Source of the DNA: Cryobacterium glucosi
Lineage (GTDB): Bacteria; Actinomycetota; Actinomycetes; Actinomycetales; Microbacteriaceae
DNA: 64,000 nucleotides
Reading direction: 5' to 3'
NCBI RefSeq assembly: GCF_004402235.1
Contig: NZ_SOFS01000025.1
Span: 20,955 to 84,954 of the forward strand
In this document: positions 35,970 through 45,117 of the stretch, in pieces
Position numbering within the stretch: the stretch's first letter is position 1
Layout: each line of letters starts with the position of its first letter
Notes under the pieces: generated by a model
What the model was told of the DNA's origin: nothing
Databases searched by the model: none
The model's input: the letters and a program-made list of their open reading frames with translations, nothing else
Made by a program: the position numbers and the translations under genes

Positions 35970-36802
35970 AATGCCTCCGCCAGGCCCTTCTCACTCTTAC
36001 GAAACACCCACACGCCCACGACGATTGCCGCGAACGCCCACACAGCACAGAATAAGAGGTCCTGTGGGTTGGGCCAGGTGTTGTCATAGAGCAACTGCCG
36101 GAAAACGGCGACAAACCGTTCGAGCGGATTGAGCCGGTAGATGTCCATCAGGGTGATGGACGTCCCGAACAGCCCCCCATGCGCCCGCGACTGGTCCTCG
36201 ACCAGGCTGATGGGATAGATGATCGGCGTGAGGTACATCCAGATCTGCATGACGATCGAGACGAGGTACTGCGTGTCCCGGAAACGGACGTTCGCCACCG
36301 AGAGCATCAGGGCCAGGCCTGACGCGAAAATAGCGAGCAGCACCATGACGAAGATCACCAGCGGGATCCACGGCCAGACGAACGAACCGCAGATCGCCAG
36401 GACGAGGACGAGGACGCCCATCTCGAAGAGCCAGTTGTAGCCGATGGAACCGACCGTCGAGAGCGGGAGCACAATTCGAGAGAAATAGACCTTCTGCACC
36501 AGGCCCGCGTTGGCAATGATCGATCCCATGCCGGTCTGCACGACGTTCGCGAAAAAGGCCCACGGCAGCAAGCCACAGAGTAGCCAGACCGCGAAGATGT
36601 TGAGCCCACTGGGATTGCCGGGAGGTGGAGTGACCCGGAGAATAAACGCGAACACAATTGTGTACACCAGCATCGTCGCCAGTGGGTTGACCAACGACCA
36701 CAGCTGCCCGAATATTGTGCGTTTGTACTGGCCACGAATCTCACGCAAGGTGAGATTGGCCAAGAGCTCCCGGGAATCGAGAACTTCCTTCATGTATCGC
36801 AT
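35966..36802 (-). CDS. Polysaccharide ABC exporter, permease subunit (Wzm-like)
   Basis: This 278-residue ABC-2 permease has six hydrophobic helices and the family start ELLANLTLREIRGQYKRT (cytoplasmic coupling helix), followed by LGQLWSLVNPL-like sequence, LLCGLLPWAFFANVV, and YLTPIIYPISLV. NPLERFVAVFRQLLY precedes the last helix. It pairs with the ATPase just downstream. It is the first gene of the exporter operon and is divergent from the WbbL-like gene at 36857; the intergenic region is only 54 bp. Confidence 0.93.
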   Translation of the reverse strand: MRYMKEVLDSRELLANLTLREIRGQYKRTIFGQLWSLVNPLATMLVYTIVFAFILRVTPPPGNPSGLNIFAVWLLCGLLPWAFFANVVQTGMGSIIANAGLVQKVYFSRIVLPLSTVGSIGYNWLFEMGVLVLVLAICGSFVWPWIPLVIFVMVLLAIFASGLALMLSVANVRFRDTQYLVSIVMQIWMYLTPIIYPISLVEDQSRAHGGLFGTSITLMDIYRLNPLERFVAVFRQLLYDNTWPNPQDLLFCAVWAFAAIVVGVWVFRKSEKGLAEAL

Positions 36803-36856
36803 GTAGCCTCACTGAGTGGCCGGTCGGATGGCCGCAAACCAATCTAGCCTAGAACA

Positions 36857-37762
36857 ATGAGGAGCAACCGTATGGCCGTCGCAGCCAAATCACAGTCAAC
36901 GACCGCCCACGTGGCCGTCGTGACCGTGAGCTACGGGTCGGGAAGAGTGCTGGGCGATTTCCTCGGTTCCCTGGGTTCGGCGCTCACCGGTCCGCTGCAC
37001 ATCGTCGTCGCAGACAACAAGGTACTCGAGGGTGACACGACGGTCTCGGGTCTCGCTCATGCTGCGCACGCCGAATACCTGCCTCTCGCCGACAATCTGG
37101 GTTATGGTCACGCCATCAATCAAGCCCTCAAGACGCTGCCCGCTGAAATCGACTGGGTTGTTGTGAGCAATCCGGACATCGTCGCCCGGGCGGGGGCGAT
37201 CGACACGCTCCTGAAGTCCGTCGGGGATGACGCGAAGATCGCCGCGATCGGACCGGGCATCCTCACCTCGGCCGGCGAGGTCTACCCATCCGCCCGCGTC
37301 ATTCCCTCGTTGCGAACGGGCATCGGCCACGGCCTGTTCGCGTTGGTGTGGCCCAACAACCCTTGGAGCCGCAGCTATCGGCAACAAGGTGCGGCGAGCG
37401 TCTCTCGTCGCGACGCCGGATGGTTGTCCGGCGCGTTCCTGATGGTGCGCCGCTCGGTGCTGGACGAGCTGGGCGGGTTCGACGAGGGCTACTTCATGTA
37501 CTTCGAAGACGTGGACCTCGGATTCCGGATCGGAAAGCTCGGTCTGCGGAACGTATACGAACCGTTGGCGACGGTAGTCCACTCCGGGGCGCACTCGACC
37601 CAGGACGACAACGCCCGAATGATTCGGGCACACCACGCCAGTGCCGAACGCTTCCTGTCCAAGAAATATTCTGGCCCGCTTCTCCTGCCGGTTCGCCTCC
37701 TCCTGGCAGCCGGCCTTCGGCTTCGGGCTGCCGTTTCGGAACGTAGGCACCCGACGTCCTAG
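36857..37762 (+). CDS. Family 2 glycosyltransferase, WbbL-like rhamnosyltransferase
   Basis: This 301-residue enzyme shows VAVVTVSYGSGRVLGDFL, DNLGYGHAINQALK, DWVVVSNPDIVARAG (NPD metal motif), WLSGAFLMVRRSVLDEL and YFMYFEDVDLGFRIGKLG. This matches WbbL, which adds L-rhamnose to decaprenyl-diphosphate-GlcNAc in Actinobacteria. It lies next to the Wzm/Wzt exporter, as in many rhamnan-type clusters. Two starts compete: ATG 36857, 6 nt after TAGCCT (36845-36850, leaderless), and ATG 36872, 7 nt after GAGGAG (296 residues). The substrate is family-based inference. Confidence 0.88.
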   Translation: MRSNRMAVAAKSQSTTAHVAVVTVSYGSGRVLGDFLGSLGSALTGPLHIVVADNKVLEGDTTVSGLAHAAHAEYLPLADNLGYGHAINQALKTLPAEIDWVVVSNPDIVARAGAIDTLLKSVGDDAKIAAIGPGILTSAGEVYPSARVIPSLRTGIGHGLFALVWPNNPWSRSYRQQGAASVSRRDAGWLSGAFLMVRRSVLDELGGFDEGYFMYFEDVDLGFRIGKLGLRNVYEPLATVVHSGAHSTQDDNARMIRAHHASAERFLSKKYSGPLLLPVRLLLAAGLRLRAAVSERRHPTS

Positions 37763-37974
37763 CCGGCGAGCGGGCCCTTTTTCCGCGACCCGACGGTGGT
37801 CTTCTCCGGTCCTCGATGGCATATCCCCCCCCGGTTCAGGGGCAGGAGCAGCGTGCCGCCAAGTCGGTAGAGTGAGGAACGGATGGCTCAGGGGGCGGCG
37901 CAGATTCGACGGTCGTGGTTCCGGAGCGTTCACCGTCAGGTGAGGCGCCGCATCACAACAGGATCGGACACTGC

Positions 37975-40047
37975 ATGCTCCACTTCTCCCGCCTGGGATC
38001 AGGCACAGTGCTCGCTGCAGTGCTGGTCGCCTGTGCGGCAATAGTCCCCGCGCAAGCGCTCCTGGCAACCACGGCCGACACCGCGACTCTGCACGCGACG
38101 GGCACCATTCTCATCCTCTCCGGCGAGGAAGACCCTTCGAGTCCCACTCAGAACCTCGCCGACCAGGTGCGCCTGCTCACCGATGACGGCGCATCCGTCG
38201 AACTGACCGGGAACCTGCCCGACGACGTGACGTCCGGCAGCACATTCAGCGGAACGCTCACCGTCCCCACCTCTGTCGTCGCCGCCGTCCCCGCCGTGAC
38301 CGAGGCAACCGGACCGGTGGAGGCAACGTCGGAAACCGGTAAGGAGGTCGTATCGGCCAGTGTCGCACTGGACGCAGCCTTGCCCGTCGTTTCGGCGACG
38401 ATCGAGGCGCAGGTCGCCCAGACGTCCGCCGCAGCAACGCATGCGCTCGACGTATTCGTGGCCACTTTGCCGACGGCTCCGACGACGCCTGTCCTCGACG
38501 ACCCCGGGATCGCGGCGCTCGAGGCGACGGTGAGCACCTTTTGGTCATCACAAAGTGCCGGCCAGATCATCGGCTTCACCCAGCCGCTTGCAACGAAGCG
38601 CGTCGTCACTGCGAATTCCTGCCAGGCGACGAGCATGTTCACGGAGGCGGCTGCCGCTTTCGGTCATCCGCAAGGCTGGTACACCACCGGCTTCAACGCC
38701 CACCACCTGGTCATCCTCGCTCCCGCATCATGCGGCGCGGGGAGCGGGTTGGGAAGTGTCGGGCTGGTGCAGTCCGGCGGAGTCGTCTGGGCCAGCTATA
38801 GCGCCCCGTTCGGGACGAACGCTGTGGCCCACGAGATCGGCCACAACCTCGGGTTGAGGCACTCGAACAAACACACCTGTCCGAATCCGATAGTCGAGGG
38901 CGCCTTTTCTGGTGGAACCTTTTCCGACGGCTGCAGTGACGTGGAATACCAGGACTTCTACGATGTCATGGGCGGAGGCTTGAGCTACAACGGCATGACC
39001 AACGCCCAATTGCCCGCCCTGAATATCACCCAGAAGTACAAACTGGATGCCATCACGAGCGCTGACCTGGTTCCCGTAAGCCTCGTCGCCGGCGTCACCT
39101 CCGGCGCCGGTAGTTTCACCCTGCACCCGATCTCCGATGCCACTGGGTTGCGCGGCTTGAAGATCACGGACCCCAGGGACGGGGGCGTGTATTTCGTTGA
39201 GTACCGATCCGGAACCGGCATGGACGCTGGCTCGCTCTACGCCTCCGGTCGCGTACCAGGGATGACGCGAGGCGTGCGTGTTCTGCGCCAGCGGGACGAT
39301 ACCACCTCCGCCGTCCTGACTCTGCCGAACGATGACGGCACCCGGTCGATGGCATTGGGAGCGTCCCAGTCGCTCACCTCACGTTCCGGCGGGGTGACCG
39401 TCGCCGTCACGAGTGTCTCCGGGACAGCCGGCGTCACCGTCTCCCTCGGCGACGCGGCAGGCGCGCCGAGAATGGGGACGGGGGCCGTCTCGATCAAGGG
39501 TCAGAACTCCGAGCTCGTGCCCGGCACGACTGTTGAAATCCGTCAAGGCGACTGTGCTGGCCCGGCCGTGTGGCGCACAACCACCGGAAGCACTCCCAGC
39601 GCTTACGGCGCCTTCGGAATCGGCCTGACGCCGGGCTCGTACTGCATCGTCACCCTCGCCGTTCCTGCCCCCTACGGCATGCCGTCCGCGAACACCCTGT
39701 TCCAGATGGGCGCGGGAGCCGGGAACTGGGTCACAGTGTGGCTTCCTGGACCGATCTCGGGCGCCCTCGTCGCCAAGGACGCGCAAGGAATCGGAATCAA
39801 CGGTGTCACAGCACTTATCCGTCAGGGATCCTGTGCGACGCAAGGACCCGGGGTGTGGCTGAGCACGACCGCAACAAACCGATGGTCGTCTGGCGGATTC
39901 GGAATCTCCCTGAATCCAGGAACCTACTGCACGACTATTTCCCAGGTCCCGGCCGGCTATTCGATTCCGGCTCCAGCCGACATCACGGTGGCCTCCCCAG
40001 GCCCGCTCTGGATCACCGCGTGGATACCCGGCCAGCCCACGCACTAG
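37975..40047 (+). CDS. Secreted zinc metalloprotease with C-terminal double beta module
   Basis: This 690-residue exported protein has a signal peptide (LHFSRLGSGTVLAAVLVACA, cut near PAQA). Residues about 200-400 hold a metzincin-type protease: HEIGHNLGLRH at 286-296 supplies His286, Glu287, His290 and His296, and DVMGGG gives the Met-turn. The nearest known pattern is M12B/reprolysin-like. Residues about 500-690 are two related units, each with a G-x-V strand, an RQG(D/S)C cysteine, GFGI.L.PG.YC, and a W.T.WLPG end; both cysteines probably pair. The same module forms most of the next two proteins. The ATG at 37975 starts the signal peptide; a GTG at 37915 would add 20 polar residues. Confidence 0.85.
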   Translation: MLHFSRLGSGTVLAAVLVACAAIVPAQALLATTADTATLHATGTILILSGEEDPSSPTQNLADQVRLLTDDGASVELTGNLPDDVTSGSTFSGTLTVPTSVVAAVPAVTEATGPVEATSETGKEVVSASVALDAALPVVSATIEAQVAQTSAAATHALDVFVATLPTAPTTPVLDDPGIAALEATVSTFWSSQSAGQIIGFTQPLATKRVVTANSCQATSMFTEAAAAFGHPQGWYTTGFNAHHLVILAPASCGAGSGLGSVGLVQSGGVVWASYSAPFGTNAVAHEIGHNLGLRHSNKHTCPNPIVEGAFSGGTFSDGCSDVEYQDFYDVMGGGLSYNGMTNAQLPALNITQKYKLDAITSADLVPVSLVAGVTSGAGSFTLHPISDATGLRGLKITDPRDGGVYFVEYRSGTGMDAGSLYASGRVPGMTRGVRVLRQRDDTTSAVLTLPNDDGTRSMALGASQSLTSRSGGVTVAVTSVSGTAGVTVSLGDAAGAPRMGTGAVSIKGQNSELVPGTTVEIRQGDCAGPAVWRTTTGSTPSAYGAFGIGLTPGSYCIVTLAVPAPYGMPSANTLFQMGAGAGNWVTVWLPGPISGALVAKDAQGIGINGVTALIRQGSCATQGPGVWLSTTATNRWSSGGFGISLNPGTYCTTISQVPAGYSIPAPADITVASPGPLWITAWIPGQPTH

Positions 40048-42350
40048 ACGCAAGGCACCGGCCAGGCCGGACGCAGCGGGATCAGACCGACACTGTGCGG
40101 CTGAGTTGGACCGCCGTCGACACCAGGAGTTCGAAACCTGAATGGTCAGACCCTTGAACGCGGGTCTTGACGACTGCCCACCCGCACGCCAACGTGATAC
40201 CAGACATAACTGAAAACATCTGGGGGAAACTTGTTGAAATTGCTGTCAGCCGTGGCCGTTCGCGGGGTCAAGCCTCGCGCCCGAGCGCACCGTTCGAAGA
40301 GATCTTCGTTTCTTGGATTGGCGCTGGCAGTGGGCCTCCTGCTGGGACTCACCGTTGCAGCACCGGCGCAGGCCGCGAGCATCGGGACCGGCGCCGTTTC
40401 GATCAAGGGCCAGAGTTCAGAGCTCGTCCCCGTTACCACGGTCGAGATTCGCCAGGGTGACTGCTCCGGCGCACCCGTCTGGCGAACGACAACCGGAAGC
40501 ACCCCCAGCGCATATGGCGCCTTCGGGATCGGACTCACCCCCGGCGCATACTGCATCGTCACCCTCTCGGTTCCGGCGCCCTATGGGATGCCCGCGAACA
40601 CCACGTTCCAGATGGGCTCAGGAACGGGCAACTGGGTTACCGTATGGCTGCCCGGACCCCTGTCCGGCGCTGTCGTCGCGAAGAACTCGCTCGGCTACGG
40701 GATCAATGGCGTCACAGCGTTCATCCGCCAGGGATCATGTGCGTCCCCTGGCCAGGGAGTCTGGCAGAACGTCACCGCGACCAACCAGTGGTCCAGCGGC
40801 GGATTCGGGATCTCGCTTCTCCCCGGCACCTACTGCACCTCCGTCACGGACGTGCCGTGGGACTACTCGACACCCCAACCCGTTGAGACGGTCGTCTCCG
40901 CTCCGGGGCCCATCTGGATCACGATCTGGCTCGATTCCCGGACGGTTCAGGGACAGGGCGATTCCGTCATTTCGATTGCAGCCTATTCCTTCCAGAAGAT
41001 CGTCGAATTCACCTGCCCGGATTGCACGTCAAATGTCATCGTCGAAGCACTCGGTCCGGATCGAGCATCCGACCTGCTGATCAATCGAACCGGCTCGTAT
41101 CCCTCCGGGCGGATGCTCGTCGGATTCCTGGATTTGACATACTCCAGCTACAGTCAGATCTCGGTTCACGCGAACGGCCATTGGACGCTGAGAATCCTCG
41201 ACCTGGACATGATCAGGCAAGGGGGTTCCAGCATCTCCGGCACCGGCGATGACGTGGTGTACCTGGATACCCCCGGGGTTGTCGCGACATTCTCCAACCA
41301 CGGGACGTCGAACTTCATCGTGTGGGCAACGGATCCGACCTATGGTGTCGACAACAAGATCAATGTGATCGGAAACTACTGGGGAACCGTTGCCATGACG
41401 TCTCCTGCGATCATCCAGATCACGTCCGACGGCGCATGGAGCATCAAGACCTGGTGAGCCGGAGCGAGCGTGCCGGCTGACACCCTGCACGCCGGTGGAG
41501 GGCCGGGTTCACCCGGGTGCGCCCGCCCTTCGCCTTTCGCCGCACTGGCCGGCCGAACTCGACGAATGACAAGGTCGCTCGGGTATTTCCGACTCGTCGG
41601 TGGTCGATACACTGCGGGTAGTCCACATTCACGACCGGGGGAAAACACATGAGTACTCGAGACCCAATTACTGCTAGTGGACGGGGCCGCCGATGGTCTC
41701 TCCTGCAACTGTTGTCCGTTGGCGCGACCGTTGTCATGGCCCTGAGCGTCGGCATGGCGACTGCACCACCGGCAAGCGCGGCCGCGTACGGCACGGGCGC
41801 CGTCGCCGTCAAGGGTCCGAATTCAGAATTCGTCCCCGGTGTCGACGTCGAAATCCGCCAGGGCGATTGCTCAGGACAAACGGTGTGGTTCACCACCACG
41901 GGCAACACACCGAACGCCTATGGGGCCTTCGGAATCACCCTCGAAGTCGGTCGATACTGCCTGCTGACGCGGCAGGTGCCTGCAGACTACATGTATGCGA
42001 GCGCCTCAACGTTCGATGTGGTGGCAGGGCCTGGAAACTGGTTTACGGCATGGCTCCCCTACGGAGTCGTCGTGGGGTCCGTCGTCGCGAAGGATGCCTG
42101 GGGCGCCCGAATCGACGGGGTCAACGCGCTTGTGAGATGGGGGTCATGCACCGCTCCAGGTCAAGGAGTGTGGCAGAACGTCACGTCCACGAGCCGATGG
42201 CTTGACGGAAGCTTCAGCGTCTCGCTCACTGCCGGGGTGTACTGTACCTCGGTGATCGGGGTCCCCGCGGGATACACCATTCCCGTACCGGTGCAGACGG
42301 ATGTCCGTCACCCGTCTCCGGCTCAAATCGTGCTGTGGATACCGGCGTCC
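39475..42350 (+). repeat. Duplicated coding module shared by three neighbouring secreted genes
   Basis: A segment of about 570 bp coding a two-unit beta module occurs three times: at the end of the protease gene (about 39475-40035), near the start of the next gene (about 40384-40950), and in the third gene (about 41795-42350). The first two copies are very alike at DNA level, for example both read GGAAGCAC.CCCAGCGC in the same place. Each protein copy has two related halves of about 90 residues, so six units are present. Confidence 0.8.
40231..41457 (+). CDS. Secreted protein: double beta module plus C-terminal beta-rich domain
   Basis: This 408-residue exported protein starts at TTG (40231) after GGGGGA. 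The signal peptide includes SSFLGLALAVGLLLGLTVAA and is cut near AQA. Residues about 50-235 are the same two-unit module as in the upstream protease (SIKGQSSELVPVTTVEIRQG, GAFGIGLTPGAYC, then FIRQGSC and GFGISLLPGTYC). Residues about 240-408 are a beta-rich domain with a CPDC pair, ISVHANGHWTLRI and NHGTSNFIVWAT, a pattern seen in other actinobacterial secreted proteins without known role. No wall anchor is seen. Function unknown; surface or protein-protein contact is plausible. Confidence 0.82.
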   Translation: MLKLLSAVAVRGVKPRARAHRSKRSSFLGLALAVGLLLGLTVAAPAQAASIGTGAVSIKGQSSELVPVTTVEIRQGDCSGAPVWRTTTGSTPSAYGAFGIGLTPGAYCIVTLSVPAPYGMPANTTFQMGSGTGNWVTVWLPGPLSGAVVAKNSLGYGINGVTAFIRQGSCASPGQGVWQNVTATNQWSSGGFGISLLPGTYCTSVTDVPWDYSTPQPVETVVSAPGPIWITIWLDSRTVQGQGDSVISIAAYSFQKIVEFTCPDCTSNVIVEALGPDRASDLLINRTGSYPSGRMLVGFLDLTYSSYSQISVHANGHWTLRILDLDMIRQGGSSISGTGDDVVYLDTPGVVATFSNHGTSNFIVWATDPTYGVDNKINVIGNYWGTVAMTSPAIIQITSDGAWSIKTW

Positions 42351-42359
42351 CCCTCCTGA
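41649..42359 (+). CDS. Secreted protein consisting of the double beta module only
   Basis: This 236-residue exported protein begins MSTRDPITASGRGRRW, then a hydrophobic run (SVGATVVMALSVGMATAPP) with a cut near ASA. The remainder is the two-unit module: AVAVKGPNSEFVPGVDVEIR with QGDC, YGAFGITLEVGRYC, then NALVRWGSC and GSFSVSLTAGVYC, ending LWIPASPS. All four conserved cysteines are kept. A GGGGGAAAA site precedes the ATG, like the GGGGGAAA before the previous gene. It is the most diverged of the three paralogs. Function unknown; the fold resembles carboxypeptidase-regulatory/SpaA-like prealbumin domains. Confidence 0.83.
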   Translation: MSTRDPITASGRGRRWSLLQLLSVGATVVMALSVGMATAPPASAAAYGTGAVAVKGPNSEFVPGVDVEIRQGDCSGQTVWFTTTGNTPNAYGAFGITLEVGRYCLLTRQVPADYMYASASTFDVVAGPGNWFTAWLPYGVVVGSVVAKDAWGARIDGVNALVRWGSCTAPGQGVWQNVTSTSRWLDGSFSVSLTAGVYCTSVIGVPAGYTIPVPVQTDVRHPSPAQIVLWIPASPS

Positions 42360-42384
42360 TGTGAGGTGTCGACCCTCGCTGGAC

Positions 42385-42412
42385 AGGAGGCCGTTGTCGC
42401 TCGCGGCCTCCT
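42385..42412. terminator. Hairpin between convergent genes
   Basis: AGGAGGCCG (42385-42393) and CGGCCTCCT (42404-42412) form a 9-bp stem with a 10-nt loop. It lies 26 bp after the stop of the secreted protein and before the end of convergent rfbA. No strong T-run follows. Confidence 0.55.
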
Positions 42413-42575
42413 TCTCGACAAGCGCTGACACTCCGGGCGATCTGTTCCGAGTGAGCCCCGGTCTAGGTGAGCGCCAGGCGTCACCGAATCGGCGCCCGGG
42501 CCTGGGCCTCCGCATTCGGGTCTGACTGGCTGCTGTCCGCTGGTCCCGTTCGGGAATACCGCGCAGCTCGAACTC

Positions 42576-43442
42576 CTAGACGGTGGCGACGAGGTTACTC
42601 AGGTACTTTCCGTAGCCGCTCTTCTGCAGGGGAGCTGCGAGCACAGCAAGCTGCTTGGTGTCGATCCAGCCGGCACGCCAGGCGATCTCCTCGATGCAGC
42701 CGACCTTGTGACCCTGTCGGTCCTCGATGACGCGCACGTATTCGGACGCTTGCATCATGGACTTGAAGGTACCGGTGTCGAGCCAAGCCGTACCGCGATC
42801 GAGCACCTGCACCTGCAGCTTTCCCTGTTCCAGGTATCGCTCGTTGACGGTACTGATTTCGAGCTCCCCACGCGCGCTGGGCTCGATGGACTTCGCGATT
42901 TCGATGACCGAGTTGTCATAGAAGTACAGGCCTGGCACGGCGTAGTTGCTCTTGGGTTTGGCGGGCTTTTCCTCGATCGAGACGGCCGTCATGTTCTCGT
43001 CGAATTCCACGACACCGTAGTCCGACGGATTGCTGACGTGATAGGCGAAGATCCGGGCGCCGTCGATCTCGGTGTGGTTGCGCAGGGCCGAACCGAGACC
43101 GGCGCCGTGGAAGATGTTGTCGCCGAGGACGAGGGCGACGCTGTCGTCGCCGATGAACTCCTCGCCGATGATGAACGCCTGGGCGAGGCCGTCAGGGGAG
43201 GGCTGGACCGCATACTCGATGCGCACGCCGAAGCTGGATCCGTCGCCGAAGAGGGCGCGGAACTGGCTGTTGTACTCCGGGGTCGTGATGATCAGGATCT
43301 CGTTGATCCCGGCCATCATCAACGTCGACAGGGGGTAGTAGATCATGGGCTTGTCGTAGATGGGCATCAGCTGCTTGGAGATGCCCTTGGTGATCGGCCA
43401 CAGGCGTGTGCCGGAGCCGCCGGCGAGGATGATTCCGCGCAT
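42576..43442 (-). CDS. rfbA: Glucose-1-phosphate thymidylyltransferase
   Basis: This 288-residue enzyme makes dTDP-glucose from dTTP and glucose-1-phosphate, the first step to dTDP-L-rhamnose. It has the family start [20 protein letters not shown] (nucleotide loop), then [31 protein letters not shown] and AWLDTGTF. Its length is normal. It follows rfbC after 2 bp and is transcribed with it, leftward; rfbB and rfbD lie on the opposite strand. Usually cytoplasmic and inhibited by the end product; that is family knowledge. Confidence 0.96.
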   Translation of the reverse strand: MRGIILAGGSGTRLWPITKGISKQLMPIYDKPMIYYPLSTLMMAGINEILIITTPEYNSQFRALFGDGSSFGVRIEYAVQPSPDGLAQAFIIGEEFIGDDSVALVLGDNIFHGAGLGSALRNHTEIDGARIFAYHVSNPSDYGVVEFDENMTAVSIEEKPAKPKSNYAVPGLYFYDNSVIEIAKSIEPSARGELEISTVNERYLEQGKLQVQVLDRGTAWLDTGTFKSMMQASEYVRVIEDRQGHKVGCIEEIAWRAGWIDTKQLAVLAAPLQKSGYGKYLSNLVATV

Positions 43443-43444
43443 GT

Positions 43445-44053
43445 CTAGTTTCCTTCGTTCAGTGCCGCGTAGAACGCCTTCGCGTCTGCCCAGGTCGGGA
43501 GAAGCCCGTTCGCGGCGGACTCGGCGAGTCCGGGGGCGTCGGTGTCTTTCGGGGAGAGCAGGAGCTCGCCGGCCTCGGGCGGGAACACCAGTCCGATGTC
43601 GGTGTCGAGCGGGTTGATGCCGTGTTCGCGGCCCGGGTTGAACGGGGCCGTCACGAGGTAGCTGACGGTGGCGTTGTCGGTTAGGGCGACGAAGCAGTGC
43701 CCGATGCCCTCTGCGATGTACACGGCACGACGGTCGGTGTCATCGAGGAGGACGCTGTCCCACTGGCCGAACGTCGGCGAACCGACCCGGATGTCGATGA
43801 TGTAGTCCAGGACGGCGCCATAGGTCGCGGTGACGTACTTGGCCTGGCTCGGCGGAATGTCCGCGAAGTGGATGCCGCGCACCGAACCACGCTTGGAGAC
43901 GCTCGTATTCGCCTGCACCACGTTGAGCTTGTGGCCGATCGACTCCTCGAGACGGTCGAACCTGCCCCATTCCAGGAACAACCCCCGGTCGTCCCCGAAC
44001 TGCTTCGGAGTGATTTCGTAGGAATCGGGGACGGAGAGTTCGCGGATCTGCAC
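43445..44053 (-). CDS. rfbC: dTDP-4-dehydrorhamnose 3,5-epimerase
   Basis: This 202-residue cupin-fold enzyme performs the third step of dTDP-L-rhamnose synthesis. Family motifs are [30 protein letters not shown] with the catalytic His, [18 protein letters not shown] and [18 protein letters not shown]. It begins with ATG at 44053 and is divergent from rfbB, whose start is about 75 bp away. It heads a two-gene unit with rfbA. Confidence 0.94.
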   Translation of the reverse strand: MQIRELSVPDSYEITPKQFGDDRGLFLEWGRFDRLEESIGHKLNVVQANTSVSKRGSVRGIHFADIPPSQAKYVTATYGAVLDYIIDIRVGSPTFGQWDSVLLDDTDRRAVYIAEGIGHCFVALTDNATVSYLVTAPFNPGREHGINPLDTDIGLVFPPEAGELLLSPKDTDAPGLAESAANGLLPTWADAKAFYAALNEGN

Positions 44054-44127
44054 GCGCAGAAGTCTACCAAGCGGGTACCGCTAGCATTGAAGCGATACTT
44101 TCAGCAAACGGAATGGTCACCTCTTAT

Positions 44128-45117
44128 ATGAAGATCCTCGTTACCGGCGGCGCCGGTTTCATCGGCTCCAATTTTGTTCGTCGCACCATCGAAGACGCCT
44201 ACCCGGGTCTGGAAGGGGCCGAGGTCGTCGTCCTGGACGCTCTGACGTATTCGGGCAACCTGGCCAACCTTGCACCGATCGCCGACTCGCCCCGGTACTC
44301 GTTCGTGCACGGCGACATCCGCGACGCGGCGTTGCTCGACACGATCTTCCCGTCCCTGGACGCGGTGGTGCACTTCGCGGCCGAGTCACACGTGGACCGC
44401 TCCGTGCGCGACGCCTCCATCTTCGTCGAGACCAACGTTCTCGGCACCCAGCAACTCCTCGACGCCGCTCTGCGCCATAACCTGGCCCGGTTCGTGCACG
44501 TGTCCACGGATGAGGTCTACGGGTCGATCGCTGAGGGCTCCTGGAACGAGGAACGCGCCCTGGAACCCAACTCCCCGTATTCCGCGTCCAAGGCCGGCAG
44601 TGACCTGCTCGCCCGCTCATATCACCGCACCCACGGATTGAACGTGTCGATCACGCGCTGCTCGAACAACTACGGCCCGTATCACTTCCCCGAGAAGGTC
44701 ATCCCGTTGTTCGTGACGAACCTGATCGATGACAAGCACGTTCCCCTGTATGGGGCGGGCAACAACATCCGCGACTGGTTGCACGTGGACGACCACACCC
44801 GGGCGATCGCGATGGTCCTCGTCGGCGGCCGCGCCGGTGAGATCTACAACATCGGCGGCGGCACCGAACTGACCAACCTCGAACTGACCCAGCTGCTGCT
44901 GGACTCCACCGGTAAGGACTGGTCCTACGTGGACCGGGTCGCTGACCGTCTCGGCCATGACCTGCGCTACTCGGTGGACATCACCAAGATCCAGGCCGAA
45001 CTCGGCTACGCCCCGCAGGTCCCCTTCGAGAAGGGCCTCGCCGACGTCGTGCAGTGGTACCGCGACAACCGCGCCTGGTGGGAACCCCTCAAGGCCCGCG
45101 CGGCACTGAGCTCATGA
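44128..45117 (+). CDS. rfbB: dTDP-glucose 4,6-dehydratase
   Basis: This 329-residue NAD-dependent enzyme makes dTDP-4-keto-6-deoxyglucose, step two of the rhamnose pathway. MKILVTGGAGFIGSNFV opens the protein; VHFAAESHVDRSV, VSTDEVYGS and NSPYSASKAGSDLL (Tyr/Lys) follow, then TRCSNNYGPYHFPEK. An ATG at 44113 is possible, but 44128 gives the universal family N-terminus. It overlaps rfbD by 4 bp (ATGA), so the two are translationally coupled. Confidence 0.95.
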   Translation: MKILVTGGAGFIGSNFVRRTIEDAYPGLEGAEVVVLDALTYSGNLANLAPIADSPRYSFVHGDIRDAALLDTIFPSLDAVVHFAAESHVDRSVRDASIFVETNVLGTQQLLDAALRHNLARFVHVSTDEVYGSIAEGSWNEERALEPNSPYSASKAGSDLLARSYHRTHGLNVSITRCSNNYGPYHFPEKVIPLFVTNLIDDKHVPLYGAGNNIRDWLHVDDHTRAIAMVLVGGRAGEIYNIGGGTELTNLELTQLLLDSTGKDWSYVDRVADRLGHDLRYSVDITKIQAELGYAPQVPFEKGLADVVQWYRDNRAWWEPLKARAALSS

